A stretch of DNA of 64,000 nucleotides from Lethocerus indicus (Eukaryota; Arthropoda; Insecta; Hemiptera; Belostomatidae). Below, piece after piece: positions 32,560 to 44,640 of this stretch. The stretch's first letter is position 1; each line of letters begins with the position of its first letter. A program made the translations under genes and the position numbers. The notes beneath the pieces are model-generated. The model did no database searches. It had not been told where the DNA came from and saw nothing but the letters and a program-made list of their open reading frames with translations. The stretch lies in NCBI GenBank assembly GCA_019843655.1, contig JACDQD010000003.1, positions 35,597,282 to 35,661,281 of the forward strand, in the 5' to 3' direction.

Positions 32560-34150
32560 GCCGGTGTGGAGGAAGGAAATTGGGGTGGGAGTGAGAGGAC
32601 TTCCTAAATCCTGAGGGGGCGGGGGGGGGGTGGTCCACTCATCGGAGGACACTGGACGAGTGGACCGCCGACAATTGGAGACGATTTCCCGTCCTTTAAG
32701 TGAGGGCGTTTTTCCTTTTTTCACCCCCTCCAACCCGCCAATCTCTCTTCCGTCCCCGGGGTGAGAGAGAGAGAGAGTAAAGTTGAATCGTTAAACGCGC
32801 CGATCGTGGGGGTGTAAGGGGGTGGATAAGGGATAGAGAGAGAGAGTGACGCGGGTTCGTTATGGGAAGAGAAAGAGGATAAGGACAGGGACCGAAAGTG
32901 TGCCGAAAAAGGACCAACCCCCCCGAGGTCCACTCAAGAGGAGCGGCCGTCATTATGAATAGTGACGACGACGGGGTGCTCCTCGGCTCTGGGGGTTGGA
33001 GGATGGACTCATAGTGCGCTAACGAGCGCCTCCCCACCCCCACAAACCACCCCCTTCTTTATCACAAAACTCATATTAACCCCCACCCCCCCCGCCGCCA
33101 CATAACCGCCCCGCTACGATATCTCGAAACCTCTTCTGGGGGGTGGCGGGGTGGACACGTTTCGGACTCCGGACACGTTTTCATTACCGCAACCCCCACC
33201 ACCCCGCCCTCTGCAGGGGTTTCTCCTCCACAACTCGTTACTCCGGTCCCGACCCCCTTCGCCCCTCCGGCCATCATTAAGATAGAATCAACCCCCGCCC
33301 CTGAAACTACCCCAGTCGAACACCCTTCGGTCCGAAAGTTCGTGGGCGTACCACAGTTTTCACCTTAGAGCGGACGAACTAGAATTATAGCGATTATAGC
33401 GGGAGCTAGACGTCGAAATTCTTTACAAAGAGAAATCGGGGGTGGGGGTGGGGGTGGTCCTCTCGGGGTATTCATCCGAGTTGCACCCCGGGGACGGGCG
33501 GGGTTGTCCGGGGCAAAAATCCTGTATTGCTGGGCCGGAACCCACTGCCGGCCGGAAGGAAGGAAGGGGGCTTTGGTGGGGATGGAGGGGGCACAATTTC
33601 CCCTGAGCGCTAACTCCGAACGGGGGGGCGGCTTTGCATAAACAAATTCTCTCTTTTCCGCTACCGGCCAGGAAGGGTGGGGTAAGACTGATTCAATTCA
33701 CACCCCCGCCCGCCCCCAAAGTACGACAACCCCTACAATATTGTGCAGTCTGGACAAAGTTGACCCCCCGCCCCGCGCCACCCCCATTGCCGCCCCGCCG
33801 ACCATTCCATTCCTTGAGAATAACTAGAAAAAGTGTTGGTAGTTCCGGAGGAGTGGACCGTCGCGAAAAGAAGTTTTCACCGAAATTCCCTCTCGACTTT
33901 GTTAAGAGTTTTCCCCCCACCCCCTCCCCGTCCTTGCGCGGGGCGATTTTTTTCCACTGCGGCCCAACGTCTATACCTTAATTTTCGCTCTGACCCTCCG
34001 TTCGTCCGATGCTTTGGCGTCGGAGAGAGGGTGAAAATACTGAATGAAAAGCTTCAAAATTACCCATTTTCCCGGTCCCCAACACTCACTGTCTCGCGTT
34101 TTTCCGTCCGTTAGAAATTTCAGTATTCGGAAAATGCCGTTTTATTAATC
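32560..34150. other. Unannotated stretch
   Basis: GA tracts (32764-32780, 32836-32850) and G/C-runs including a candidate G-quadruplex at 33438-33457. Open frames are low-complexity. No gene seen. Confidence 0.4.
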
Positions 34151-34157
34151 GTTTTTT

Positions 34158-34240
34158 CAAACCGAAACCCCCGGTCTAGCGAAAAACCAAACCGGCGATT
34201 GCACTATTCCAACCCCTCGCAGGCCACAAAACAGGTATAT
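34158..34240 (+). mobile_element. Family A right outer TIR
   Basis: GAAACCCCCGGTCTAGCGAA, CACTATTCCAACCCCTCGCA, GGCCACAAAACAGGTATATT. This is the right end without the core. It gives a clean view of the terminus, AATATACCTGTTTTGTGG on the other strand. Confidence 0.6.
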
Positions 34241-34299
34241 TGCAACTGAATGATTATTTGTTATTGAAAAATTTTTGGTACACTTCCCTTTCTTTTTTA

Positions 34300-36100
34300 T
34301 ACGGGGGCAACTCCCCCCCCCCTGCAATTGTGCCGAAATCGGATATAGAAAATCCTGAAAGCTTTGTGGGGGTGGGGGCGTGTGTGTGTGACCCGGAGGT
34401 GTTCCTCCGACGAAAGTTCGCCCCGTCGTCGAAGGATACTCTCGGGGACTTTGAAGCTGGGGCGTTTCCCACGCGGCGGCGGGGCCCCGGTTAATCCCGG
34501 GGTGCGGGGGCTGGACGAGGGCGGGGGCGCCGCCTGCACCCGGTTCGGAAGGGGCACCAGCTGCTCTCGCCGACCGGGGGGTGGTGGGGGCCCGTTGGTC
34601 CCCAACAGACAAGTCATGTCCATTATTCACCCTCCTGCCCCTCCCCTCCCCTCACCCCGCTATGCAAATCTCGGGCCAGTTCCACCCCCCACGGCCTACT
34701 TCCTCCCCCCATCCTTTCTTTCTTTCTTTCTTTCTTTTTCCTCCTTGTTTTTTTTCTTCTTACCGGCGTTTGATAAAGAATCGTAATAAATGCAAATGCG
34801 GTCGTAGAATAAGTCTGAGGGGGGGGCTCTTTCTTTTTACACGCGTAAAGGCCCCCCCGCCGACTTTTCTCATCCCGGAGCGGACCGAATCTCGCGCGGC
34901 GGGATTGTTCGGGGGTGGCGCTTTGTAAATGAATGAGCGCAACCACCCCCACCCCTCAAAGCACCCCTATTTTTATACGCCGCACCGACTCGCAACGAGT
35001 TTCTTCCCCGAGAGTCAGACTTTACAGTAATGCAATTCATTTCTTTGATTCTAATGAATCTTAAAACCGGCATCGAATTTACCGCCCCCCCCCCTCCGGC
35101 CCCCCTTATGAAAATTTCTGTCCGTTTGTTTAACGCCATTTGCATACCGGGGGGAGGTTGGCGCTCCTTTTTTTTTTTATTAAGAAATATACCCCATATA
35201 TATTTATCCAGACGTTAAAACGTCCTCCCTTAAAATACTATACCTTGTTCTCTAGCTTCCTCAAATATAGTATCTTTTATTCTAAGTAATTTTCTAATTA
35301 AATTTGGCAATCGACGTAAGGTAAACGGAACAGCCCCCTCTGGGGGTGTAGCCTGTTAAAATTTGATTATACCAATACTACCCTACTGAGATTCAAGCGT
35401 TTATTAAGAACTAACGAATTTGTCCCTGTTTAATGCCCCGTTATCCGAGTCTTTTAAGGCGGGGCGTTGGAGGGTGGAGGTCTTTGCCCATTCAAGGGGG
35501 CATCTTGAGAGTGGGCTTTGAAGCAGATGCCCAAATTCTGCGGTTATCTGTCAGGGGGTTGTTGCCTCGATGGCTGGAGATAAAGTGGCCGATGGAAATA
35601 AAGGAAATTAGCAGCCTCCGGCGAAGGGGTTCTTCCTTGACGTCTGAGAAAGGGGGCCCGCTTCGAGATAAGTGGCGAAGATAGAGACAGAGTGATAGGA
35701 GAGAGAGAGAGAGAGACGAGATAATGCAGCGCCATTATATTGGGTTGAGCCATTCAAAGAGGGTAATGAAGACGGGGGGGGGGCCCTCTGCCCCCCTTCA
35801 CACGCCGGTGGACCGACCTATTATTGTTCTCCTCTCTCTCTCTCTCTCTGTTAAGCCCAAAATGCTCCCACTAGACTAAACTATTATTCGAGAAGAATTA
35901 CGTACAGTTGGACACGTTGAAAACATAAAAAACTGAACAAAATCCCCCCCGGCCCCGAAAATAACTTTTCGGAGAGGTACTAAGTACGTGGATAAGTACA
36001 AATTCGAACGGGGATAGTGATTATTGAATTACTTTTCTCATGATCATTGTATTATGAGAGACGTCAAACCAAGATGGGTTTCCTAACGAAATTTTGTACC
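34300..36100. other. Unannotated stretch
   Basis: G/C-run-rich with a TTTC tetranucleotide run (34714-34738), a GA tract (35700-35716) and a CT tract (35831-35850). Overlapping open frames at 34157-35145 on both strands are composition artefacts. No gene recognised. Confidence 0.4.
34714..34738 (+). repeat. (TTTC)n microsatellite
   Basis: About six TTTC units. Confidence 0.8.
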
Positions 36101-36114
36101 GTAGGTTCCTCTAC

Positions 36115-36232
36115 TCTCGCTGGACCGATTTCGGCCTCTCGCCGTCTTCAGTAGGCACTTTGGATCCTCGCCGCACACTCACTGCAGTACAAGTGACAGT
36201 GGCGGTGCAGTGAGGATGGCCGAAAAACATCC
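36115..36232 (+). mobile_element. Family A element, internally rearranged
   Basis: ACCGATTTCGGCCTCTCGCC, GTCTTCAGTAGGCACTTTGG: the left core has lost the block between GTAG and GCACTTTGG. CACTGCAGTACAAGTGACAG, GCAGTGAGGATGGCCGAAAA and ACATCC follow. The right core is missing. Confidence 0.6.
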
Positions 36233-36239
36233 CCGGCGT

Positions 36240-38390
36240 GCCGGAAAATCCTTTATTTGATGAAATCTCGTTGGGCGTTCCACTCCGGGATGATTCTGGA
36301 TTGGGAATAATTTTTCGGGCACGTTCTCCTTCAGGAACTGGGAAAAGTGTTTTCAACGTATGAAGCGTACGATGAGAGGAGAGGGGTGTAAAATCGTTTC
36401 GTTTTTTTGCAATTTTTTTTGCATTTTCTCGCCGTATACCTTTTCAATTTCTGCCGACATTCAACGGGCTGACGAAATAGTTGCGAATGTTAATTTTTAT
36501 TTTTGGGGGGGGGGACTTCTTCGTGATTCTTCCCGGTCCTTCTTCCGGGCTTTTCGTCCGTTTCCGGTCGCACAAACCGAGTTTCGGGCACTTTGTGGGG
36601 GTGGGGGTGGATGGGGAGAGGGCGGTAGCAAAAACTTCTTTATTTCCATGTCTCGTCCCAGAGGTCCCTTTTCCACCCCTTCGGACCCGGTATTGAGAGG
36701 AAAGGGCGGCGTTGCGGAGGCGGACGACGACAAGTGTATATAAAATTTGGTCTGGGGACGTGTCGCCCGAAAGAGAGGGCCGGGGGCCTTGCATGTGATA
36801 TAGGGCGCCCCCTACGCACTTCCCCTATTGAATAACAATGGCGGGGGAGGAAGAGGGCCCATCCCGGCCGACCTGTCTGGACAAATATGCCCCCAATAAA
36901 ATCTGTATTCCTACTGCACTAGTCCGGGGGCCGTCTAATATTTTTGACCCAGGGGTTGTGTATATTCGTGCCAGATTTATTGGCCGGGGGGCCGCCGCTC
37001 TTCAGAATCTCCCCGTTCGGTCTGGACACACGCACTGCGTACGCCTTTTATTGTTACGGCCCCTCTCAACCCCCTTCCGGAAAACACTCTTCAGTAAATA
37101 TTTTCGATAGCCGGACGCGGAGACCCCCCCGCCCCAACCCCCGATCACTATATCTTCTCCGTATCGTGGCACTTACGATACTGCCCCCAACAGTATATAG
37201 AAGTAAAATGATATATATCGAACGTTTCGGATACTTCTTTATTATCCTCGTTTTAACGCAGTTCTAAGGATTTATTGAAAATCTGTACAGTGTTAGTTGG
37301 GGTGGGGGCGGGATCGGAAAATTGTTTTCTCTTCGGCCCTTCAATTAATCCGGGATTTGGCCCACAGTGTCCGCAACTTCTGTATTATTGACCGTCCCAC
37401 CAACCCCCCCTCCCTCACCCCTCTACGCACGAGGGTAACTAAAAGTACGCCATTTTACACTTAAAACTTTGCCTCGGCTAGCAGCGTTGTTGGTTGGGGC
37501 CGCGCGTCGAGTGGCGGGGGATGAAGGGGGGGGGGCGAGTTCGTCTGCAACTTTAATTCAGTATAAGGGAAGTTGTCGACCCGTGGGGGTTGCAATATGG
37601 CCGCACCTCTCACTCTCCTTCTCACCCTCTACCAATCTCTCTCTCTCTCTCTCTGTCTTCACCTTATATAATTAAAAGGCCCTATTGCCGCCGTTAATAC
37701 TTATTAATTAATTTAAGATTTTAATTAATTCCTCCCCACCTCTCGGACATCATCATCATCACTCCACGCCTCCACCTCTCTCTCTAGCCACATTTTTCGG
37801 CTCTGTCCCCTTTCGCTTTTAGCTAAATTTATGATTTGTTTCCTTTATTGAAACCCCACTAAGCTGTATTAGATTGGCCGGGGTCTAATTTCAAGCTCCG
37901 ATTATGATTCCTAAGCGTTTTGGGGGGGGGGGTGGGCGAAGTCGGGCCGGCGTTTAATCGAGTGGCTCACGGACCGTTTGAGCTTTACGAGCGGACTTAA
38001 TTGCAATAAAAGGAAGAGGGTAGGAAGGTTCGGGTGGGAGCCCCGGGGCTTCGCCGGGGTTGCTGTGCCATCCCTCGGGAAGGATGGTGGGCGGGGGGAG
38101 GGGTGGTCGGAGGAGGACCCCCCCAAGAAATAGAGGGAGGGGGCGAGATGCGCCTCTCGGGGGTTGGTTGGTTCGCACCCCCCCCCCTCACCCACAGAAT
38201 TCTCCCTCACCTTCGCAACAGCTCCAAAAGCTACCGTCAATTGCGCCCCCCCTCCCCGCATTGGGTGCAATTGTGCCCCCGGTTTACCCCCTTCTAGCTC
38301 TATCCGCCCCTATAACCCAGGGCTTATCCCTGAGCCACTTCCGGTAGACAACTCGAAGTTATAACTTGCGGTATATCGCACAATGGATAC
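36240..38390. other. Unannotated stretch
   Basis: G/C-run-rich DNA with a CT tract (37635-37653). The open frames at 36111-37267 and 37911-38364 are glycine/proline-rich and overlap on both strands. No gene supported. Confidence 0.4.
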
Positions 38391-39216
38391 ATATTAATTT
38401 TCAGAAGGGTTTTTCTGTATTATAACCCGTTATCCGCCCAATTTCCAATTTTCGGGAGCCCTTTTTGGCTTTTCAACCCCAATTTTCGTTATCCCCTTTT
38501 TTTAAATATTATGACCCGTCATCCCCCAATTTCCCGATCTGAAAACGACCTTTAGAATAGGTTTTGCTCGATGTTAATCGATAGGGCTTATATACTCCAT
38601 TTTTTGTCAATATTGGTTTTAGGGTTTTCAACTCCTACAATTTTCATTTTCATCCCTTTTTTCTAATATTACGACCCGTTTACGCGAATTTCCCGATCTG
38701 AAAACGACCTTTAGAATAGGTTTTGCTCGATGTTAATCGATAGGGCTTATATACTCCATTTTTTGTCAATATTGGTTTTAGGGTTTTCAACTCCTACAAT
38801 TTTCATTTTCATCCCTTTTTTTCTAATATTACGACCCGTTTTACGCCAATTTCCCGTTTCTGAAAACGACCGTTAGAATAGGTTTTGCTCGATGTTAATC
38901 GATAGGGCTTATATACTCCATTTTTTGTCAATATTGGTTTTAGGGTTTTCAACTCCTACAATTTTCATTTTCATCCCTTTTTTTCTAATATTACGACCCG
39001 TTTTACGCCAATTTCCCGTTTCTGAAAACGACCGTTAGAATAGGTTTCGCTCGATGTTAATCGATAGGGCTTATATACTCCATTTTTTTGTCAATATTGG
39101 TTTTAGGGTTTTCAACTCCTACAATTTTCATTTTCATCCCTTTTTTTTTCTAATATTACGACCCGTTTTACGCCAATTTCCCGTTTCTGAAAACGACCGT
39201 TAGAATAGGTTTTTTC
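38390..39216 (+). repeat. Satellite-like tandem array, ~160-bp unit
   Basis: The word TTTTGCTCGATGTTAATCGA (one base changed in unit 4) recurs at 38562, 38721, 38883 and 39045. The unit end (TTAGAATAGG) recurs again at 39209, so the periods are about 159, 162, 162 and 165. Each unit contains GGGCTTATATACTCCATTTT, GGGTTTTCAACTCCTACAAT and ACGACCCGTTTTACGCCAAT. The segment 38390-38560 is a diverged first unit. The length drift comes mainly from a T-run before CTAATATTACG. Confidence 0.9.
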
Positions 39217-39319
39217 AGTGTATCCGAAAACCGATTTTACTATCGATCAATCGCCAATTTCGTAGCGCTAATTTCCGATCTAAAAAATAAATAGATCAAT
39301 TTCTGTACGTAAATATTAG
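39217..39319 (+). repeat. Dispersed segment flanking family B (pair with 24880-24978)
   Basis: CCGAAAACCGATTTTACTAT, TCGCCAATTTCGTAGCGCTA and ATTTCCGATCTAAAAAATAA match 24880-24978. It links the satellite array to a family B copy. Confidence 0.65.
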
Positions 39320-39405
39320 GGGTACCCTCAACCTTTTGACTTTTGGAATTCATTTTATCTACTGTATATTCACCGATATTATCGACAACTCTCCGCGCCC
39401 AATTG
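39320..39405 (+). mobile_element. Family B MITE-like fragment
   Basis: GGTACCCTCAACCTTTTGAC, TTTTGGAATTCATTTTATCT and ATTCACCGATATTATCGACA, ACTCTCCG. The right half is missing. Confidence 0.6.
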
Positions 39406-39507
39406 TTCATCAAATTGTCAAATGTATTTAATGTAATAAGAGTTATCGAATTGACATTGTTTTCAGGCTTTATTACCTCTAAAGTTGCCTTAAAGTTATG
39501 GTTTACC

Positions 39508-39628
39508 CGTAGGTTCGTGGTGTTTCTGCACCGGTACCCCCAGTGCCGACAGTGACCGCTACTTGGCGAGCGGAAAACCCGGTCTACCGAACCGCGGCGA
39601 TTTACGGTACCACAAAATAGGTATATTG
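39508..39628 (+). mobile_element. Family A element, deleted
   Basis: GTAGGTTCGTGGTGTTTCTG, CACCGG, then CCCAGTGCCGACAGTGACCG, CTACTTGGCGAGCGGAAAAC, CCGGTC and finally CCACAAAATAGGTATATTGA, the outer right end. The left core is deleted. Confidence 0.6.
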
Positions 39629-39857
39629 AACTTACGGTTAACCGTTTTACGGTCCATCCGTCAATGCTATCGATCAATACTACAGGGGATGATGATCTTC
39701 CCTAAATCATAAAAATTCTCTCTTCCCACCGTCCGACACATTGCTCCCATTACGGTACCCGCCATTAATTTTTCCCGACTCGAAATCCGCTTTTCAAAAC
39801 TATGAACGACATTAGTAACTAACCGTCCGATTGTGAAACTGCGTTTTCATCCAGTTT

Positions 39858-40140
39858 AATATAACTGTTTTGTGGTCTGCCCCAGGGGTTGGAATACCGT
39901 AAGGTTCTCGTGGTCTTTCGCCAGACCGGGAGTTCTGGGGCCGCTCTCGCCCCATCTTCAGTAGTAGCGCTGTGTGTCAGTCACTGTCGGCACTTTGGGG
40001 GATGTTTTTCCTGTTTGGTTGGGGGCGGCATCCTCGCTGCACTCTGTCGCAGTATCACCGCTACTGAAGACGGGGCGAGCGGCCGAAACCCCCGGTCTGG
40101 CGAAAGACCAACAAACCGCGGCGAGAAGAGACAGAAAAAA
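39858..40140 (+). mobile_element. Family A foldback element, near full length
   Basis: CTGTTTTGTGGTCTGCCCCA, GGGGTTGGAATACCGTAAGG, CTCGCCCCATCTTCAGTAGT, GTGTCAGTCACTGTCGGCAC | centre | CACCGCTACTGAAGACGGGG, CGAGCGGCCGAAACCCCCGG, then GCGGCGAGAAGAGACAGAAA. The outer right terminus is missing. The 84-codon open frame at 39889 lies within it. Confidence 0.75.
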
Positions 40141-40469
40141 TAATTAAATGTTCGATGCCATTAATGTTTATTTCAGGGAGGATAATGGAATTTTCTAATT
40201 TCTAGATTGACGCTTTGGTACCAGCATTCATTGTTCTTTTACTTTTCAGCTAAAAATGTCTTTTTTTTCAATTCGGATAATAGACTTGCGATTCCCGGTT
40301 AATTCAGTAGAACTCCACAACAGTGATTTCGAAATTCCCCGATTAATCCCTTTCCCATAACTTATTTTAATGATATTCGGTCCCACCGGGTACACTTGGC
40401 ATGTTGGAAAATAGAATTTCTAAAATTATCTTATTTCTCTCGACAATCTTCTGCAGTCACGGGTCGTGA

Positions 40470-40660
40470 ATAGGTTTTTTTGCTAGACCGGTTTCGGCCG
40501 CTCGCCCCGTCTTCAGTAGCGCTGTGTCAGTCACTGTCGGCACTTTGGATGCACTGTCACCGTATCACTTGTACTGTAGTGTTGGTCGGTTTAACAGCGA
40601 GTGAGAACACCGCTACTGAAGACGGCGAGCGGCCGAGACAGAAACACGACAAGACGACAG
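40470..40660 (+). mobile_element. Family A foldback element
   Basis: TTTTTGCTAGACCGGTTTCG, GCCGCTCGCCCCGTCTTCAG, TAGCGCTGTGTCAGTCACTG, TCGGCACTTTGGATGCACTG | TATCACTTGTACTG | ACACCGCTACTGAAGACGGC, GAGCGGCCGAGACAGAAACA. The two core halves are only about 100 bp apart. Confidence 0.75.
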
Positions 40661-40839
40661 TATTTTTTTTTTATATTTCCGATAAGATGATAAAGTTCTT
40701 CTCCTGGGTTTTCATTTTAAACCAATTATTTCAGTTGAAGAACAAAAAACCGTTCTTTAAATGAACCCAATAAATTCATGGAACACTCGTTCTGTCGCTC
40801 GCATATTCAGTTTCATATCTGAGGGTTTTTGTCGTTTTT

Positions 40840-42600
40840 TTTATAAAATTTACCAGCGCCCCCTACGTTGAACTAATCAATCGATTATCGGCCAGATGTT
40901 CCTCCTCGGGGTGGTTGGATTGGTGGGGGGAATTTTAATGTCTCGTTTAAGGGCGGCGATATCAGGTGGTAGAGTTTTTGGCTGTTAGGAGGAGGAGGAG
41001 GAGGTTCGAACCGATAACCCCGTCCTCCCGAGGGGTTGTCCCGAGGGAAACGGTGCCGCCGTGGGGGGTGGTTGGAGGGTTGGGCTGGAGAAAGATTTTT
41101 TTTTTTTGGCCCATACCGGGGCCCGGGGACGTTTGCATAATTAAAGCCGTGAGTAAACAAATTAGTGGGACCGTGTCGGGCTCCTCCACGCGTTTCAACC
41201 CCCACCCCCGCCCAGCAGTTGGGGCGGCGTCACCCTCAGGAGCAGTAAGCGAGACGTTGGTACCGCCTCGGGGTGGGTTTTTCTCTTCTTCTTCTCCTTT
41301 TTTTTTTTTTATGGATAATAAGAAAGACCGATACGGCCGGAAGCCGCACCCTCGCGCTCCTGACAATGGCAGCTGTTGCTTCGCCCCGAAACCCACAAAT
41401 AAAGACACAAAACTGGGCTTTATTCTTCGCCCACACCCCCACCCCCACCCTCTGTTTTGTTACGATTTCTCCCCTATAGCTTTTGAACTTTATTTCGTGC
41501 GGAAATTGTAATCGGGGTCCGATTAACGTCTCTACAACCCTGTGAGCGCTTGTCCTGAAACGGCCCCGAAAAACCTGGTTTAAAACTGGCGATTTTCGCG
41601 TAAGTCGCGTTAAGGGCTCGAAGACCGAAGGGGTCAACTTCTGGCGTCGGAGTTATTTTAGATTTCGCCAAAATACTACCCCCTTTTCGAATCGTCCGAA
41701 ATCGATAATCTTAAGATGTAGGACTAATCTCGTGGAGTTTCCCTTCTATTGCCGAGTTTATCGGGTGGTGAAGGGGGATGAATAAAACCCACCCCGTCCT
41801 CTAAGGTCTGAAGTTAGACTTGCCTCAATTGAAGGCAGTTTCAATTTGCATTCATCAGTGAAATTGCCGCCGATTCTCGGGGTCCCCGTCGTCGCCGGTA
41901 GTGGATGAGTAGGGCGAAAGGAAGGGCCGGGGATGATTGCGCCGGGCCATGAAAGGAAGGAAGGAAGGAAGAGGGACCCTTTTATGGGAGCGGGCCGGCG
42001 TGAGATTGTAATTAACGTCTGGTCCCATTAGTGTAATTAGAGAAACGCCCCGGGAACCGGCCGGGAGAAGGAAGCGTGGATCTCCCTTACTTCGGCGCCA
42101 GTTTGGGAAGACGTCCCTCCGCCCTTAGCGCCAGAGTTTGGAGCCCTGGTCAGGGCTAAACAAAGGGCCAACTCTTGAAAGCCTGTCGGTGGGGGGTGAG
42201 ATGGGGTGTTGGCAAGAAAACCTTTGAGGGAGTGGGGGTCCTCCTCAACTTTACCAGAACAACCCTCCCACCAACCTCGCTAATCTCCCTTAAGAAGAGT
42301 TTCTTCCTGCAGACCTCTCCCGGTGGCGGGGGTGGGGGTTGGAAACAGTAGTTTTCCTATATTATACCCACATCTCTCAACAGTCACGAAGTTGAAAGGC
42401 CCGACTTATAAACTGAAACTACGGGAGGACTTAGTTGGCTGACTGACTTCGGACAGTACAGGGGGTAATACTTCGGGAACTACCTCCTGGGTACCGGGGT
42501 GGCTCCCAGGACACGGTACCCACTCTGTAGGATATTCGGCTGGGAAACATAAGTAGACTGGGACCCGTCTTAAGTACCTTTTCACCCCAATTTACCCTTC
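40840..42600. other. Stretch upstream of the candidate micro-exon
   Basis: Low-complexity open frames on both strands at 40885-41671. At 41990-42060 there is a G/C-run-poor segment with several TAATTA-type words (TGTAATTAACGTCTGG, GTGTAATTAGAG) and an AAGG tetranucleotide run at 41953-41970. It might be regulatory or intronic DNA of the gene holding the 42640 exon. No upstream exon was found. Confidence 0.3.
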
Positions 42601-42639
42601 AACTCCAAATAATAATCGTTAATTTTTGTTCTGTTCCAG

Positions 42640-42691
42640 GCGGTAACAGAGGGCTGCAGGACTACCAGCCGAAACCGCACCCGGCCACGCG
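42640..42691 (+). CDS. Candidate 52-bp internal micro-exon, unknown protein
   Basis: A strong 3' splice site (TTTTTGTTCTGTTCCAG, ending at 42639) and an excellent 5' splice site (GTAAGTCC from 42692) bracket 52 bp. One frame, with two leading bases, is open and reads GNRGLQDYQPKPHPATR. Its third positions are mainly G or C (CTG CAG GAC TAC CAG CCG), typical of real codons and unlike the low-complexity frames elsewhere. A second frame is also open (AVTEGC...). I do not recognise the protein. The exon leaves two bases, CG, to be completed by the next exon. Two acceptors downstream fit that phase, at 42964 and at 48635. No starting exon is visible, so the gene would extend beyond what I can see. 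A chance pairing of splice-like sites is the alternative. Confidence 0.45.
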
Positions 42692-42963
42692 GTAAGTCCT
42701 TATTATTTTCATTATTTATAATCGGTACAATTTGTTAAATATATAAGAAAATAACCAATTTAAAAAGGGGACATCATTTATATTTCTCGAACAAACGAAT
42801 GGTGGCCCCCTCGCCTTGTTTCGCCTCTGGGGGCTTTTTTAAAAACTCTAATCCAATAAAAGGAAGTAGGATTTTTCCTCCGCTTGTTTAACTCGACTTT
42901 CGAAAATAATTTTTTTTCACCCCCCACCCCCGCCTCCACCCCCGCTTTTCCTCCCTTTTCCAG

Positions 42964-43030
42964 GCGCGGCGGCGGCGGCGGAAAAACTGTAATTGCCGTA
43001 GCTAACGATGTACATATTCGGAGAAATTGA
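42964..43030 (+). CDS. Alternative candidate last exon (weak)
   Basis: A pyrimidine-rich acceptor (TTTTCCTCCCTTTTCCAG, ending 42963) precedes an open frame in the phase left by the 42640 exon: after the joined Arg it reads RGGGGGKTVIAV, then ANDVHIRRN and a TGA at 43028-43030. The glycines come from a GGC run. It competes with the exon at 48635 as the continuation, and it may be only a chance acceptor beside a simple repeat. Confidence 0.15.
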
Positions 43031-44640
43031 ACGTACCGTTATTTTTAATGATCACCGTAGCCCCCCCCCCTCCTCCTTCATCCCCCTCCCGCATTTTCCC
43101 TGATCCTCTCCTTGTCGACTTCGACGGCATTATCAGCGGCGTAAACGAGGAAAAACTTCCGGTACAGCGGATCCGCCCGCCGGGGTGGTGGTGGGGGTGA
43201 AAAAATTTCCCTCATTTCTAACGTTTAGTCGTTGTATATACAAGGGGATAATGTAGAAACTAATTTAAGGTATTTCTTGGCGCGAGGGGTTTGGGGGGGG
43301 GGGGGATGGACAGGCTCCGTCTTCAGTAGTCCTTTCACAGGTAGCCATCACGCCTACCAGAAGAGAATAATTATATTGAAATAATGGGCGAACAACGAAT
43401 ATAAACAGTGTCGTAAAAGCGCGAAGTTAATTACGAGACATCGGCGGGTAGTATAATGAACTCCCGTCTGTAGGAATTATTAAAACCAATATTTACCGTC
43501 GCCTTTTCTCATTCCTCGCCCGAATGAAATTTAATTTTCCGTCCGGTAGAGACAAAATATTTAGACCTTTTGACGCTTAGCCCCGACGGGGAGGGGGGGG
43601 GGGCAAAGTCAATGGAGTCTACAAATAAATCCAGGCCGGAAAATGTACCTTTTAAGGGCTGAGATGGGAGTGGAGGGGGGTGGTTGGGGTGCGCCCCCCT
43701 TACGCCTCCTCTCGTTGCCTGTACGGCAATTAGTAATTATTAAATCCGGTCAAAGGAGCCGCCCCCCGGGCCCTATGGAAGCCTTACAATAATTAAACAA
43801 ACAGGCTGGAACGTTTTGCCTCCGGGGGCGGCGGCGGGGGGGGCGGTGCCTTGAAGGAGGGCTGCGGTCAGGGCCCCCACAACCCCGACAGAACTCGGAG
43901 TGTTTACAGTGGCGCGGTTTCGCGGCCCTCCCCACAAATATTTGGCCGTCTTACCCCCACCCTCTACGAAATTCCCCGGGCGAGGCTCCCGGAGTTGGTG
44001 GTGGCGGAGCCGGGGGAGGGGTGGCTGTAATTATTCCCGGGCCTCGCAATATGTGAAATATTATAGTGACGTCATGACCGCCGACCCACCCCCCGGTCAC
44101 ACCCCTCCTCCCCCCACCTTATTACGTCTCTCCCTGGGAGGCCTCAGCTTCTAACGTAATTACATATACGGCCTATGAGTTCATTATAGTACCTCACCCT
44201 TCCAGCCAGTGTACACCCTTCAACCCTCCCCTTCAACCCCCACAGCCCCGACAATCCTAATACATATATATGAGCTCTCACTACTACCCTAATCTTGTAC
44301 CCCGCCCCCATAACCGGGCAGCGTTAAATACTATCTCCGAACATCAATAAATTCTTCCTTATTAGCCAACGGTTTTGTTTTATCCTCCCGTTTATTACGA
44401 TTAGAAAATAATTTAGGGCGTTCAATCGATAAATTAACTCTTCTTCAGGGTGCTTTGCTCAAGAACGATATAAATTGATAACAATATTGTATAGTTAAAT
44501 GGCTCGTACAGCGGGACTTTCTTAGGGGATGTTTCGTCCGAGAAAAAGCCCGCCGAGGAGAACATAAATTGGGAAGATGATTTTCAAGAACCAAATAAAA
44601 AAAAAAATCTTGGTCTCGAATTAGATAGTTAAACGGGCTG
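43030..44640. other. Unannotated stretch
   Basis: Holds a lone core-like word, CCGTCTTCAGTAG (43317-43329), probably a scrap of family A. Also a GGCGGC-rich segment around 43828-43850, a palindromic CRE core TGACGTCA at 44067-44074 and C-runs. The open frames at 43750-44154 are composition-driven. No gene seen. Confidence 0.4.

Noticed and set aside
40966..41511. 181-codon plus-strand open frame
   Set aside because: Poly-Arg, poly-Phe, poly-Ser and His-Pro runs from GGA, T and C-rich tracts; overlapped by equally long minus-strand frames.
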